Shown: positions 8,052-17,885, counted from the stretch's first letter. The stretch: DNA of 64,000 nt from Puniceibacterium sediminis (GCF_900188035.1 NZ_FZNN01000006.1:166210-230209), one strand, 5' to 3'. Notes: generated by a model from the sequence alone, not told the origin. Program-made: numbers and translations.

Positions 8052-10818
8052 AACCGCGCCAACGCATCCTGTCCCGGACGATCTGATCGCACCGGCAGCC
8101 ACAATCTTTGACCGTCCCACGGTGCGAACAGCACTGTGGGAGGCCATAGCCGATGCGCCCGACGAACGCGCCGTGCGCGCCACCACAGTCGAGATTTTGG
8201 GTCGCGCCCGTGACGCCGGGCGCGACGCCATCGCCTCGGCCCTAGCCTTGCATCCGTTCGAGGCGGCTGGCACCACCCGCGCCTATACCTGGATCACCGA
8301 CTGCCTGATCACGCTGGTCTGGGAAGTGGCGACAGAACGGCTCCACCAAAACGCCAATCCGACCAAGGGCGAACAGATCGCAGTGATGGCCGTTGGCGGA
8401 TACGGTCGCGGCGAAATGGCACCGTTTTCTGATGTCGACCTGCTTTTCCTCACCCCCTACAAGATCACCGGCTGGGCCGAGAGTGTCATTGAATCGATGC
8501 TCTACATGCTCTGGGATCTCAAGCTGAAGGTCGGTCATTCTTCGCGTACCGTGAAGGATTGTCTTCGCCTTGGAGCGGAGGATTTCACCATCCGCACCGC
8601 CATGCTTGAGCACCGTTTCCTGATCGGCCACGCGCCTCTGGCAAAGGAATTGGACACCCGGCTGTGGAAGGAGTTGTTCAACGGCACTGCCCGCGAGTTT
8701 GTCGAAGCCAAGCTTGCCGAGCGTGACGCCCGGCATGAAAAGCAGGGCGGCCAGCGCTATGTGGTCGAACCCAACGTGAAAGAGGGCAAGGGCGGGCTGC
8801 GTGATTTGCAGTCGCTGTTCTGGATCACGAAATACGTCTACCATACCGAGGATACCGGCAAACTGGTCGGGTTGGGCGTTTTCAGCCCTGAGGAATACGC
8901 TACATTCGTGAAGGCGGAAACTTTTCTCTGGGCCGTGCGCTGCCATCTGCACCTGCTGGCCGGTCGGCCCCTTGAGCTGCTGACCTTCGACATGCAGGTC
9001 CCCGTCGCAGAGGCCATGGGCTACACCGACAAGGGTGGGCGACGCGCTGTCGAAATCTTCATGCAGAATTACTTTCGCCATGCCACGGCTGTCGGCGATC
9101 TGACCCGGATACTGCTCACCTCGCTCGAAGCGGATCACACCAAGGACGCGCCATTGTTGATGCGGTTCTTCAAACGGCCGCCGCAGGTCAAGCGCGGCTT
9201 TGTGGTTATCAACAACCGCATTGCCATCAGCGACGACAAGGCGTTCCTGTTGGACAAGATGAACATCCTGAGGCTGTATGAGGAAGGCCTGCGTACCGGC
9301 CTGCTGATCCATCCCAACGCGATGCGCCTTGTCTCTGCGAACCTGCACCTGATTGACGACGACATGCGCAACAACAAAGAGGCGCAGCGCATCTTTCTCG
9401 ACCTGCTGCTGAAGCACGGCAACCCGGACCGCGCATTGCGCCGGATGAACGAGCTTGGCGTGCTCTCTGCCTTCATCCCGGAGTTCGAACCCATAGTGGC
9501 AATGATGCAATACAATATGTACCATCATTACACAGTCGACGAACACATCATCCAGTGTATCTGGCACCTGTCAGAGATTGAGACCGGTGCCCTTATCGAA
9601 GAGCTGCCTGTCGCCACTTCTGTCCTGGAAGAAGGCATCAACCGCAAGGTGTTGTATATTGCGCTGCTGTTACATGACATCGGCAAAGGGCGGGACGAAG
9701 ATCATTCAATTCTTGGCGCGCAGATCGCACGCAAGGTTGCGCCGCGTCTAGGTCTGAACGCAAAGGATTCTGCCACGGTCGAATGGCTGGTTCGGCATCA
9801 CCTCCTGATGTCCGACATGGCGCAGAAACGCGATATCGCCGACCCGCGCACGGTGCGTGACTTTGCCAAGGCGGTACAGACCCGCGAACGGCTCGACCTG
9901 CTGCTGGTACTTACCGTCTGCGACATCCGCGGCGTTGGCCCCGGGACCTGGAACAACTGGAAAGCGGCCCTGTTGCGAGCACTTTACCGCCAAACGCGCA
10001 ACGGGCTTGAAAACGGGATGGAGGCGCTCAACCGCGAACGCCGCGGGACAGAGGCAAAGCGGCTGCTTAGCGAGGCACTGTCTGACTGGGACGCCAAGGA
10101 TCTGCGCGTCGAAAAGGCGCGGCATTATCCGACGTACTGGCAGGGGCTGCACGTCACCGCCCATGTCGTCTTTGCCAACCTTCTAAAGGATCTTGGCACC
10201 GATGAAATCCGTATCGACATTCATCCGGATGAAGACCGCGACGCGACGCGTGTCTGCTTTGCCCTTGTGGATCACCCCGGCATCTTCTCGCGCCTAGCCG
10301 GGGCGCTCGCACTTGTCGGGGCCAACGTTGTGGACGCCCGGACCTATACTTCCAAGGACGGCTTCGCCACGGCGGCTTTCTGGATCCAGGACGCGGACGG
10401 GTCCCCATACGAATCCTCGCGCATCCCCCGCCTACGCCAGATGATCGCCAAGATTGTGCGCGGCGAAATCGTGGCGCGCGAGGCGATCAAGGACAAGGAC
10501 AAGATCAAGAAGCGCGAGCGCGCCTTTAAAGTGCCCACATCGATCACCTTCGACAATGAAGGATCCGAAATCTACACCCTGATCGAGGTTGATACACGCG
10601 ATCGGCCCGGCCTGCTGTATGATCTCACCCGGACGTTGGCGGCACATAATGTCTATATCGCGTCGGCCGTTATCGCGACTTTTGGTGAGCAGGTGGTCGA
10701 TACCTTTTATGTCAAGGATATGTTCGGGCTCAAATTCTACTCCAGTTCCAAACAGAAGGCGCTGGAACGAAAGCTGCGCGATGCCATCGAAGCCGGTGCC
10801 GAACGCGCGATCTCCTGA
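8011..10818 (+). CDS. glnD: [Protein-PII] uridylyltransferase / uridylyl-removing enzyme
   Basis: Bifunctional nitrogen sensor that uridylylates PII proteins when glutamine is low and removes UMP when it is high. Domains in order over 935 residues: nucleotidyltransferase with GGYGRGEMAPFSDVDLLFL near 130, a PII-UT linker, an HD hydrolase domain with LLLHDIGKGRDEDHS near 550, and two C-terminal ACT domains (DHPGIFSRLAGALALVGAN near 755; DTRDRPGLLYDLTRTLAAHN near 860) that bind glutamine. No ATG lies near the family N-terminus; a TTG at 8011, inside the upstream gene, is the best available start, leaving the exact N-terminus uncertain. murJ follows after the inverted 11027-11962 gene. Confidence 0.95.
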   Translation: MTLPQEASAAPVSRTAPTHPVPDDLIAPAATIFDRPTVRTALWEAIADAPDERAVRATTVEILGRARDAGRDAIASALALHPFEAAGTTRAYTWITDCLITLVWEVATERLHQNANPTKGEQIAVMAVGGYGRGEMAPFSDVDLLFLTPYKITGWAESVIESMLYMLWDLKLKVGHSSRTVKDCLRLGAEDFTIRTAMLEHRFLIGHAPLAKELDTRLWKELFNGTAREFVEAKLAERDARHEKQGGQRYVVEPNVKEGKGGLRDLQSLFWITKYVYHTEDTGKLVGLGVFSPEEYATFVKAETFLWAVRCHLHLLAGRPLELLTFDMQVPVAEAMGYTDKGGRRAVEIFMQNYFRHATAVGDLTRILLTSLEADHTKDAPLLMRFFKRPPQVKRGFVVINNRIAISDDKAFLLDKMNILRLYEEGLRTGLLIHPNAMRLVSANLHLIDDDMRNNKEAQRIFLDLLLKHGNPDRALRRMNELGVLSAFIPEFEPIVAMMQYNMYHHYTVDEHIIQCIWHLSEIETGALIEELPVATSVLEEGINRKVLYIALLLHDIGKGRDEDHSILGAQIARKVAPRLGLNAKDSATVEWLVRHHLLMSDMAQKRDIADPRTVRDFAKAVQTRERLDLLLVLTVCDIRGVGPGTWNNWKAALLRALYRQTRNGLENGMEALNRERRGTEAKRLLSEALSDWDAKDLRVEKARHYPTYWQGLHVTAHVVFANLLKDLGTDEIRIDIHPDEDRDATRVCFALVDHPGIFSRLAGALALVGANVVDARTYTSKDGFATAAFWIQDADGSPYESSRIPRLRQMIAKIVRGEIVAREAIKDKDKIKKRERAFKVPTSITFDNEGSEIYTLIEVDTRDRPGLLYDLTRTLAAHNVYIASAVIATFGEQVVDTFYVKDMFGLKFYSSSKQKALERKLRDAIEAGAERAIS

Positions 10819-10960
10819 ACACCCTCAGCCCCCTGGGGGATCGCGATAACGACCGTGGGAAGAAACCGGTGCCTGGGAAACAAACAGGTACCCCTGGAAG
10901 ATTTGCCGCACAGGATTAGCCATCACAGCTAGATCCGACGATTCAGAATAAAGAAATAGA

Positions 10961-10989
10961 AAACGCCGAACAATTGATGCCCGGCGTTT
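10961..10989 (-). terminator. Rho-independent terminator of the choice-of-anchor A gene
   Basis: An 8-bp stem (AAACGCCG / CGGCGTTT) with a 13-base loop. On the minus strand it is followed by a T-rich stretch (TCTATTTCTTTATT), and it lies about 40 bases past the stop of the minus-strand surface-protein gene. It could also serve glnD on the plus strand, where the trailing U-run is poor. Confidence 0.7.
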
Positions 10990-11026
10990 CTATATTGGAA
11001 CGGCAGAGACCGATCAGGGTCGCAAA

Positions 11027-11962
11027 TCAGAATTTCCGGCGTAGTACAGCAAGCCCCCCAAGCGCAGCAAACAGCATCCAGATCGCCGCAGGCAAAGGAA
11101 CCGATGACGCCAGGCCACCATCAGTCGACAGGGGAAGACTGCCCGCCCAGGCCTGCTGATGGACCTGACCGTTCTGGTTAAACTCGTTTGCCACCAGCGT
11201 CCCGAAAATATTGTTGCTGTTGGATACAGTCGCCAAGGGTGCCAGGACGCTACCCACAAAGCGGTTCCCCAGATGCAGCGTCTCCGCCTCGAAAAAATTC
11301 CAGATCACATTGGCACCGACGTTCTGATCCGTATTGAAGTTCTGGCTGAACGACAGGTTGGTGCCGGATACGTTGATGAAGATGGCGCTGGCGCCGTTCA
11401 AAACAATGTCCAGTTCGTTACCAATAAACGACGCGGCAGAGACGTCGAAAACAGTGACCGCGCCCGCAACGCCGGAAAATCGAGTGCCCTGATTTGTATT
11501 GATCGCAGTGGTCGTAGCATTGGACGCCATGTCGCGGATGCCGACGGAGGCGGCCGTCAGAGTAGCCTGGAACTCATCGCGCACTTGGGTCAGGTCGGCG
11601 ACACCCGTGGTGACGCTGCTGGCGTTGTTGACGCGGCCGCTGATGATGCTGCCACCGATGTCTACGGTTGCGTGCCCACGCGTGTTGACGTCACCGCTGC
11701 GGACATCGCCAACCACCGTCACATCGGCAAAAGACGAAGCCGGCGGTGTGTAGTTCGACGTTGTCATTCCGCCTGAATTGCCCGTCAGGTCACCGCCCAC
11801 AAAGGCACGCCCATGGACGTTCGACGACAGGGCATGGTCAGAAAAGGTAACGAGGTTGAACTGGTTGAGAATCTCGTTGGCATTCATTGTCGCAGCGCCG
11901 ACGGTCCCCGCGCAAAACAAGGCAATGGCGGCGGAAACCGTGGCGATCAGGCGACATTTCAT
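11027..11962 (-). CDS. Choice-of-anchor A family protein with VPLPA-CTERM sorting signal
   Basis: A 311-residue exported protein. An N-terminal signal peptide (about 22 residues, ending near GAATMNA) precedes a choice-of-anchor A domain: LNQFNLVTFSDHALSSNVHG, GRAFVGGDLTGNSGG, and the C-terminal NRFVGSVLAPLATVSNSNN that is characteristic of this beta-rich surface domain. The tail SSVPLPAAIWMLFAALGGLA followed by LRRKF is a VPLPA-CTERM sorting signal, the type recognised by exosortase-like enzymes. The start is the ATG at 11962; a TTG nine bases upstream is an alternative. No exosortase gene is in the window. It lies inverted between glnD and murJ, with its own terminator. Confidence 0.85.
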   Translation of the reverse strand: MKCRLIATVSAAIALFCAGTVGAATMNANEILNQFNLVTFSDHALSSNVHGRAFVGGDLTGNSGGMTTSNYTPPASSFADVTVVGDVRSGDVNTRGHATVDIGGSIISGRVNNASSVTTGVADLTQVRDEFQATLTAASVGIRDMASNATTTAINTNQGTRFSGVAGAVTVFDVSAASFIGNELDIVLNGASAIFINVSGTNLSFSQNFNTDQNVGANVIWNFFEAETLHLGNRFVGSVLAPLATVSNSNNIFGTLVANEFNQNGQVHQQAWAGSLPLSTDGGLASSVPLPAAIWMLFAALGGLAVLRRKF

Positions 11963-12283
11963 CTCTGGCAAACTCCATACAAAAGCATCTGCGCGGCGCT
12001 ACTTTGGGAGTACCCCCACGTCAACTGTGACGTCGCGTCTAAAATTTTCAACAAAAATTTCGGCTGTTCGGCCACGAATTGCGATGCGCCCGACTTTCCC
12101 GAACCAGAGCTGAGCCGCCGACTCCAAATATGTGGTCAGCACCACAAGTCAGTCGGCGCATCAACTTCAGGCATTGCGCGGTTCGGCCGAGGCACAGGCA
12201 CGAGTCATGGCAAGCTGCTTTCCCCGCGTTGCGCAATGCTCTACTCCTGCGACGCGATCCCTGACCGCCAGACCGGAGCCTTT
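11963..12283. other. Intergenic region between two divergent genes
   Basis: About 320 bases between the divergent surface-protein gene and murJ. It must hold both promoters. The plus strand stays open in the murJ frame upstream of the MurJ start, but the translation shows no family similarity and is lower in GC around 12020-12065. I see no RNA gene, repeat or clear promoter box here. Confidence 0.5.
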
Positions 12284-13831
12284 ATGAAACCTATTCGCCT
12301 GATGTCGGGCATCCTGACAGTCGGTTTCTGGACCCTGGCCAGCCGTATCCTCGGGGTCGCACGTGAAATCATCATCCTGGCCCTCATCGGCCCCGGGCCG
12401 CTTTTGGATGCCTTTGTCGCGGCATTCCGCCTGCCCAACATGTTCCGCCGCTTCTTTGCCGAAGGCGCCTTCAACGCCGCTTTTGTCCCGATGTTTTCAA
12501 AGAAGTACACAGCCGGTGAGGATCCCGTGACTTTTGCCCGGGACGCGATGAACGGCCTGGCCTTCGTGCTGATGCTGATCACCGCCGTCGCGTTGATTTT
12601 CATGCCCGCGCTGGTCTATGCCACGGCCTCGGGCTTTGCCGCGTCCGAACGTTTCGATCTGACCGTGGGCTTTGGCCGGGTCGTGTTTCCCTATATTTTC
12701 TTCATCTCGCTCGCGGCGCTCTTTTCAGGTGTACTCAACGCGACGGGACGCTTTGCCGTGGCGGCTGCGGCGCCGGTTCTGCTTAACATCTTTGTCATAA
12801 GCGCCATGGTGGCTGCGCATTTTGCCGGGCAAGACGTTATCATGGCGCTGGTCTGGACCGTTCCCTTTGCCGGTGTCGCGCAACTGGCGCTGACCTGGTA
12901 TGCGGCCCAAAAGGCAGGTATTTCAGTACGCCCCGGCCTACCGCGGCTGACACCGGATATGCGCCGCCTCATGCGCATTGCCATTCCCGCAGCCCTTGCC
13001 GGTGGGGTCATGCAGATCAACCTGCTGGTCGGACAGCAGGTCGCGTCGAACTTCGATAAGGCTGTGGGCTGGCTCTATGCCGCTGACCGGCTGTACCAAC
13101 TGCCGCTTGGTGTGGTCGGCATTGCCGTCGGCATCGTACTGCTGCCCGACCTGTCGCGTCGTCTCAAGGCCCGCGACGACACGGGCGGGCGCGAGGCGTT
13201 TTCCCGCGCGGGCGAGATTTCTCTTGCCCTGACCGTTCCCTGCGCCGTCGCGCTGGTGGTGGTTCCGCTGCCGATGGTGTCAGTGCTGTTCCAGCGCGGC
13301 GCAACGGGGCCGGACGACAGCGCCGCCATCGCGCTAGCCGTTGCGCTCTATGGCCTGGGCCTGCCGGCATTTGTGCTGCAGAAGGTGCTGCAACCATTGT
13401 TCTTTGCGCGCGAAGACACCTGCACACCATTTCGCTATGCAGTCTGGTCGATGATCGCCAACGCCGTCATCGCCATCGGCCTTGCCCCGTATATCGGCTG
13501 GATCGCGCCCGCCATCGCCACGACAACCGCTGGTTGGCTCATGGTCATCATGCTGTTGATCGGCGGTCGTAAACTCGGCGAAGTCGCCCGCTTCGACGCC
13601 CGCTTTCGCCGACGACTGTGGCGCATCTGCCTTGCCTCCTTGATCATGGGCGCTGCAATGTGGGGAACTTTGGTGCTGCTTGGGCCGTTGTTTGGTCAGG
13701 CGGGCTTGCGTTATCTGGCGCTGCTGGCTTTACTTGGCGTAGGAGCTGCATCCTATGCCATTGTGGGCCAGTCACTGGGTGCGTTCAAACTGTCCGAGTT
13801 CCGCAACTCCCTGCGCAGAAAGCCCCGATAG
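12284..13831 (+). CDS. murJ: Lipid II flippase MurJ
   Basis: Integral membrane flippase of the MOP superfamily that moves lipid II across the inner membrane for peptidoglycan synthesis. The 515 residues start MKPIRLMSGILTVGFWTLASR and contain the family motif RILGVAREIIILALIGPGPL, then AFRLPNMFRRFFAEGAFNAAFVP near residue 45, and about 14 hydrophobic segments. The ATG at 12284 with GGAG just upstream gives the normal family length; the open frame continues upstream without similarity. The phospholipase D-like gene begins four bases after the stop, suggesting co-transcription. Confidence 0.95.
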   Translation: MKPIRLMSGILTVGFWTLASRILGVAREIIILALIGPGPLLDAFVAAFRLPNMFRRFFAEGAFNAAFVPMFSKKYTAGEDPVTFARDAMNGLAFVLMLITAVALIFMPALVYATASGFAASERFDLTVGFGRVVFPYIFFISLAALFSGVLNATGRFAVAAAAPVLLNIFVISAMVAAHFAGQDVIMALVWTVPFAGVAQLALTWYAAQKAGISVRPGLPRLTPDMRRLMRIAIPAALAGGVMQINLLVGQQVASNFDKAVGWLYAADRLYQLPLGVVGIAVGIVLLPDLSRRLKARDDTGGREAFSRAGEISLALTVPCAVALVVVPLPMVSVLFQRGATGPDDSAAIALAVALYGLGLPAFVLQKVLQPLFFAREDTCTPFRYAVWSMIANAVIAIGLAPYIGWIAPAIATTTAGWLMVIMLLIGGRKLGEVARFDARFRRRLWRICLASLIMGAAMWGTLVLLGPLFGQAGLRYLALLALLGVGAASYAIVGQSLGAFKLSEFRNSLRRKPR

Positions 13832-13835
13832 CCCC

Positions 13836-15320
13836 ATGGCCCTGACCTCGCTGATCACCGCCGCAGAAGGTTTTCCCGCCCTCGAACGGCTGGCGCTGGG
13901 GGCCCGGGAGGAACTGTTCCTTTCCTTTCGGATCTTTGATCCGCGCACCCGGCTGCACAGTCCCGAGGCGCGCGATCAGGGGCTTGAAACCTGGGCGGAT
14001 CTCCTCACCCTCGTGGCGCGGCGTGGTGTGCGCATCCGGATGGTTCTGTCAGATTTCGACCCTCAGTTCACCTCGGAGTTGCACCGGCTTGCCTGGGCCT
14101 CAGCCAGCGGCTTTGCCTCGGCCATTGACGGCGACGTACAGATCCTTTGTGCGCCGCACGGGCAGGATGTCGGGCCGTTGTGGCGCTGGCTTCTGCATTT
14201 CAAGATTCAGCGCAGCATCCAGACTCTGCGGGGTGAAGATCCTGCGGAACTGACCCCGATCCAACGCAAGGTGCTGGAGTCCGGCCCCATCCTGCGTCCG
14301 GTGACGCTGCACCAGAAATGCGCCGTCGCAGACAGCAAGGACTGCATCATCGGCGGTCTGGATGTGGACGAACGCCGGTACGACACTTCGGATCATAACC
14401 GCCCGGCAGAAGAGACGTGGCATGATGTCAGCATGCAGGTGACAGGGGATTTCGCCGCCACGCTGCGCGCGCACCTGGCCGACACCTGGAACACGGCGCT
14501 GGAGTGCGGTGCGGCCTCTGTCGCGCAGCCCGCCATGCCGATGGACGTGTCGGCCTCTTCGCGCCAGACCACGGATACGCGATTGGTGCGGACCCTATCA
14601 TCGCCCTGTCAGGGTTTTCGCGTGATCGAACCAAAAGCCCGGATAAAGGAACACGAAGAGGTTCTGATCAAGGCATTCGACAGCGCCCGACACAGCATCT
14701 ACATCGAAACACAGTTCCTACGCCATCGGCCCATCGCCAACGCGATGGCAGCAGCTGCCCGTCGTGTCCCCGACCTGCAGTGCATCCTCGTACTTCCGGC
14801 AGAGCCGGACCGGGTCATGTTCGATGGTGATCGCGGCTGGGATGCGCGACATGCACAGGCATTGCAGCTGCGTGCGCTGGAAATCATCCGCGACGCCTTT
14901 GGCGACCGCCTGTCACTGATTGCCCCTGCCCGTCCCGTCAGTGCCCCGCCCGGTAAGGCGAGGCTTTTTGATGCGAGCCCAGTCTATGTGCATGCCAAGG
15001 TCACGCTGATCGACGACAATTTCGGTATGGTCGGATCGGCCAACCTGAACGGACGATCCATGCGGGCGGATACAGAGGCCTCTGTCCTGTTCCGCGATAC
15101 GGATACGATCAACGATCTGCGTCGGCGCCTAGCGGTCAAGTGGCTGGGGGATGCGGCACAGACCGGTGACATCACTCGCGCCAACCTCTGGGTAGAAACA
15201 GCCAGAGCAAACGCGAATAAAGCGCCGGAAGAGCGTGACAGCTTTGCCCTGCCGTTCCCGTTTCGGCGGCTGCGCCGTTTTTCGCGACCGCTTCCGATCC
15301 TGCCGTCAGATATCTTTTGA
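13836..15320 (+). CDS. Phospholipase D-like protein with two HKD motifs
   Basis: A 494-residue phospholipase D superfamily protein with two HxK(x)4D motifs: LHQKCAVADSKDCIIGGLD near residue 160 and VHAKVTLIDDNFGMVGSANL near 385. Both catalytic His-Lys-Asp sets are intact, so phosphodiesterase or transphosphatidylase activity is plausible. It has no signal peptide, and its soluble architecture resembles phosphatidylserine/phosphodiester-hydrolysing PLDs rather than the membrane-anchored cardiolipin synthases, which carry two N-terminal TM helices. The start at 13836 is four bases after murJ, so the pair is likely one operon. The substrate is unknown. Confidence 0.88.
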   Translation: MALTSLITAAEGFPALERLALGAREELFLSFRIFDPRTRLHSPEARDQGLETWADLLTLVARRGVRIRMVLSDFDPQFTSELHRLAWASASGFASAIDGDVQILCAPHGQDVGPLWRWLLHFKIQRSIQTLRGEDPAELTPIQRKVLESGPILRPVTLHQKCAVADSKDCIIGGLDVDERRYDTSDHNRPAEETWHDVSMQVTGDFAATLRAHLADTWNTALECGAASVAQPAMPMDVSASSRQTTDTRLVRTLSSPCQGFRVIEPKARIKEHEEVLIKAFDSARHSIYIETQFLRHRPIANAMAAAARRVPDLQCILVLPAEPDRVMFDGDRGWDARHAQALQLRALEIIRDAFGDRLSLIAPARPVSAPPGKARLFDASPVYVHAKVTLIDDNFGMVGSANLNGRSMRADTEASVLFRDTDTINDLRRRLAVKWLGDAAQTGDITRANLWVETARANANKAPEERDSFALPFPFRRLRRFSRPLPILPSDIF

Positions 15321-15324
15321 ACCG

Positions 15325-16011
15325 TCAGTCGCGCCGCACCAGCGACAAGATCTTGCGCCACCCACCGGGCACAAGGAACAGCGACAGTACAAACCCCACG
15401 CAAAAGCCGCCCAGATCCGCCACCCAGTCATTGTTGCTGCCAAACAGCAGACCGAACAGCAGCTGTAACCCCATCAGCATCCCGATCAGCGAAAACGCCC
15501 GTACCTGTTGGGAACCCATCTGCCCAAGCCGCACCCACAGCAGGTAGGTGAACGCCCCGATCAATCCGTAGATCGGCGGAAAGGCCCCGATCAGCGGGAC
15601 AGGGCTGTTCAGGATCAGTCCATAGGCCAGCGCACCGCCGATGGACGATGCAACAAAGATCGCCAAGGTCGCCACGTTGCCCATCACTTCGCCAACCATC
15701 TTGCCTAGGGCGAGCAGCATCACGCAGCCGATTATCGCATGGGTGAACCCGGCGTGGATGAACGGATAGGTCACGAACCGCATCAAATGTTCGGGCGGAT
15801 ACTGACCAGTGGCCAGCATCCAGTTCATTATCTCGCCGGAGAAGGCATAGCGTTCGATCGCCGCCAGCCGCCAGCCAACGGCCCCCGGACCGCCAAGGAT
15901 GCCCCTTGAACCAAGCGCAAAAGCCACTTCGGCACCGACCATCATCAGGAACAGCGCCACCACCACGGGCGGCAGCGGGTTCACCGGGTTTTCGTTGTGT
16001 GGGCTGGTCAT
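15325..16011 (-). CDS. Rhomboid family membrane protein, catalytic residues missing
   Basis: A 228-residue polytopic membrane protein with rhomboid topology: TM segments near 15-35, 76-103, 113-134, 143-162, 170-190 and 196-215. The rhomboid landmark FIHAGFTHAIIGCVMLLALG is present at about 85-104. Where active rhomboids have GxSG, this protein reads GAFPPIYGLIGAF (142-154), with Phe144 at the serine position. The catalytic histidine of the last helix is replaced by Asp199 (VADLGGFCVGF). It therefore looks like an inactive rhomboid (pseudoprotease), a class that can bind or chaperone membrane clients. The gene is convergent with the PLD-like gene (four bases apart) and divergent from trpS. 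Confidence 0.85.
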   Translation of the reverse strand: MTSPHNENPVNPLPPVVVALFLMMVGAEVAFALGSRGILGGPGAVGWRLAAIERYAFSGEIMNWMLATGQYPPEHLMRFVTYPFIHAGFTHAIIGCVMLLALGKMVGEVMGNVATLAIFVASSIGGALAYGLILNSPVPLIGAFPPIYGLIGAFTYLLWVRLGQMGSQQVRAFSLIGMLMGLQLLFGLLFGSNNDWVADLGGFCVGFVLSLFLVPGGWRKILSLVRRD

Positions 16012-16113
16012 GGTATGGGCCTCATCTGTGGTGCGTCTGGGGTACTGCGTGTTGACGGCACCCAAGCGCATGGGTAAGCCAGCGGAACCCATAATTCCAG
16101 ACGGAGAATTGCC

Positions 16114-17145
16114 ATGTCCGAGGGGGTCCAAACCTCTCCCGCCTTCACGCCCCGGGTTTTTTCGGGGATCCAGCCTTCGGGCGATCTGCATCTGGGAAAC
16201 TATCTCGGCGCGCTCAAGCGCTTTGCCGATGCGCAGAACCAGGGTGTGCAGTCGATCTATTGCATGGTCGACCAGCACGCGATCACCGTCTGGCAGGAGC
16301 CGGCCAAGCTGCGTCAGGCGACCCGTGAACTGGCAGCAGGTTTCATCGCGTCGGGCATTGATCCGAAAAAATCCATCCTGTTCAACCAGAGCCAGGTCGC
16401 CGAACATGCGCAGCTCGGCTGGGTGTTCAACTGCGTGGCCCGCATGGGCTGGATGAAACGGATGACCCAGTTCAAGGACAAGGCGGGCAAGAATGCCGAA
16501 AATGCCTCGCTGGGACTGTTTGGCTATCCGGCGCTGATGGCAGCGGACATTCTGATTTATCATGCGACGCATGTCCCCGTGGGCGAGGATCAGAAGCAGC
16601 ATATCGAACTGACCCGCGACATCGCGGCCAAGTTCAACCACGATTACGGCGTGGATTTTTTCCCGATGACCGAACCGGTGATCGAAGGTGCGGCAACTCG
16701 CGTCATGTCCCTACGCGACGGCTCCAAGAAGATGTCGAAATCCGACCCTTCCGAGGCCAGCCGCATCAATATGACCGACGACGCCGACACGATCGCGTCG
16801 AAGATCCGTAAAGCCAAGACCGATCCCGACGCCCTTCCCTCCGAAGCCGAAGGCCTGAAGGATCGCCCCGAGGCGCGCAATCTGGTCAACATTTACGCAG
16901 GCCTTGCCGACATGACGGTAGCCGAGGTTCTGGCGGAAAACGGCGGACAGCAATTTTCGGCCTTCAAGCCACGGCTGTCGGATCTCGCGGTAGCGAAGCT
17001 CGCCCCGATCTCGACCGAGATGGCCCGCCTGATGACCCAGCCAGACGAAATCGATGCCATCCTGCGCCACGGCGCGTCCCAGGCACGCGAAATCGCCGCG
17101 CCGATCCTTGCCAAGACCTATGACATCGTCGGGATGGTGCGCTGA
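16114..17145 (+). CDS. trpS: Tryptophan--tRNA ligase
   Basis: Class Ic aminoacyl-tRNA synthetase charging tRNA-Trp. The 343 residues contain the HIGH-equivalent in [20 protein letters not shown] near residue 20, [16 protein letters not shown] near 95, [17 protein letters not shown] near 155 and the KMSKS loop in [17 protein letters not shown] near 205. Length and motif order are normal. An ACGGAGAATTGCC leader precedes the ATG at 16114. It is monocistronic with a strong hairpin downstream; murJ and trpS lying close together is a common rhodobacteral arrangement. Confidence 0.97.
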   Translation: MSEGVQTSPAFTPRVFSGIQPSGDLHLGNYLGALKRFADAQNQGVQSIYCMVDQHAITVWQEPAKLRQATRELAAGFIASGIDPKKSILFNQSQVAEHAQLGWVFNCVARMGWMKRMTQFKDKAGKNAENASLGLFGYPALMAADILIYHATHVPVGEDQKQHIELTRDIAAKFNHDYGVDFFPMTEPVIEGAATRVMSLRDGSKKMSKSDPSEASRINMTDDADTIASKIRKAKTDPDALPSEAEGLKDRPEARNLVNIYAGLADMTVAEVLAENGGQQFSAFKPRLSDLAVAKLAPISTEMARLMTQPDEIDAILRHGASQAREIAAPILAKTYDIVGMVR

Positions 17146-17172
17146 CGGTCTGACCGTCGTTCCCTCAACACA

Positions 17173-17210
17173 CCTCTGCCCGGAGCAAGGCCACAGGCCC
17201 CGGGCAGAGG
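17173..17210 (+). terminator. Hairpin downstream of trpS
   Basis: A perfect 11-bp inverted repeat (CCTCTGCCCGG / CCGGGCAGAGG) with a 16-base loop, 27 bases after the trpS stop. There is no U-run after it, so it may act as a 3' mRNA-stabilising hairpin or a weak terminator. Confidence 0.5.
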
Positions 17211-17339
17211 ATCTACTTCGGGTCCATTACGGACCGGGCGGGCGACAAACCACTGTGCGCAAAAGCACGAAGTACGTTCGATAGTGACTATATCCAGATC
17301 TTTTCGCACAGCATAAATTGCATGTCGAAAGGACATCCC

Positions 17340-17825
17340 ATGTCACACAAAACACATCCCCAGACCAGCATTGGTCACGTTCACCTCAAGGTTTCCAACC
17401 TCGACCGCGCGATCGCCTTTTATCGCGACGTGATGGGCTTCGAACTTCAGGTGACCTATGGCACGCAGGCGGCATTTCTTTCGGCTGGCGGCTATCATCA
17501 TCACATCGGTCTCAACACTTGGGACAGCCGTGGCGGCACGCCCCCCGCGCCGGGCACCACCGGGCTTTACCATGTCGCCTTTCTCTACCCGGACCGCGCC
17601 GCCCTTGCCGCAACCTTCAAGAGCGTGTTGAACGCTGGTGTCCATATCTCTGGCGCTGCCGACCATGGCGTGTCCGAGGCGATCTATTTCAATGACCCCG
17701 ACGGCAACGGGATCGAGATCTACCGCGACCGCCCGCAGGAGGAATGGCCGCGCGACGCTTCGGGAACGATAAAGATGTCGAACACGTCCTTCGATCTCGA
17801 CGCGCTTCTGGCCGAAGCTCTCTGA
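17340..17825 (+). CDS. VOC (glyoxalase/dioxygenase-fold) family protein
   Basis: A 161-residue vicinal-oxygen-chelate protein. The betaalphabetabetabeta module begins IGHVHLKVSNLDRAIAFYRD and carries the metal-site pattern: His in IGHVHL, His in TGLYHVAFLYPD, and Glu in DPDGNGIEIYRD. It is most like catechol-2,3-dioxygenase/CatE-type enzymes, but the substrate cannot be inferred. I chose the ATG at 17340 because AAAGGACATCCC precedes it; the in-frame ATG at 17322 has no ribosome site. The neighbours trpS and the aminotransferase give no functional hint. Confidence 0.85.
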   Translation: MSHKTHPQTSIGHVHLKVSNLDRAIAFYRDVMGFELQVTYGTQAAFLSAGGYHHHIGLNTWDSRGGTPPAPGTTGLYHVAFLYPDRAALAATFKSVLNAGVHISGAADHGVSEAIYFNDPDGNGIEIYRDRPQEEWPRDASGTIKMSNTSFDLDALLAEAL

Positions 17826-17885
17826 CCCTCTGGACCTCTCCTCCCCCGACGCCTAGTTTGCGCCAACACAACAAGGAGAGCCCCC

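Noticed and set aside
11813..12283. Upstream in-frame extension of murJ
   Set aside because: No similarity, no ribosome site; MurJ proteins start at the MKPIRLM-type N-terminus used here.
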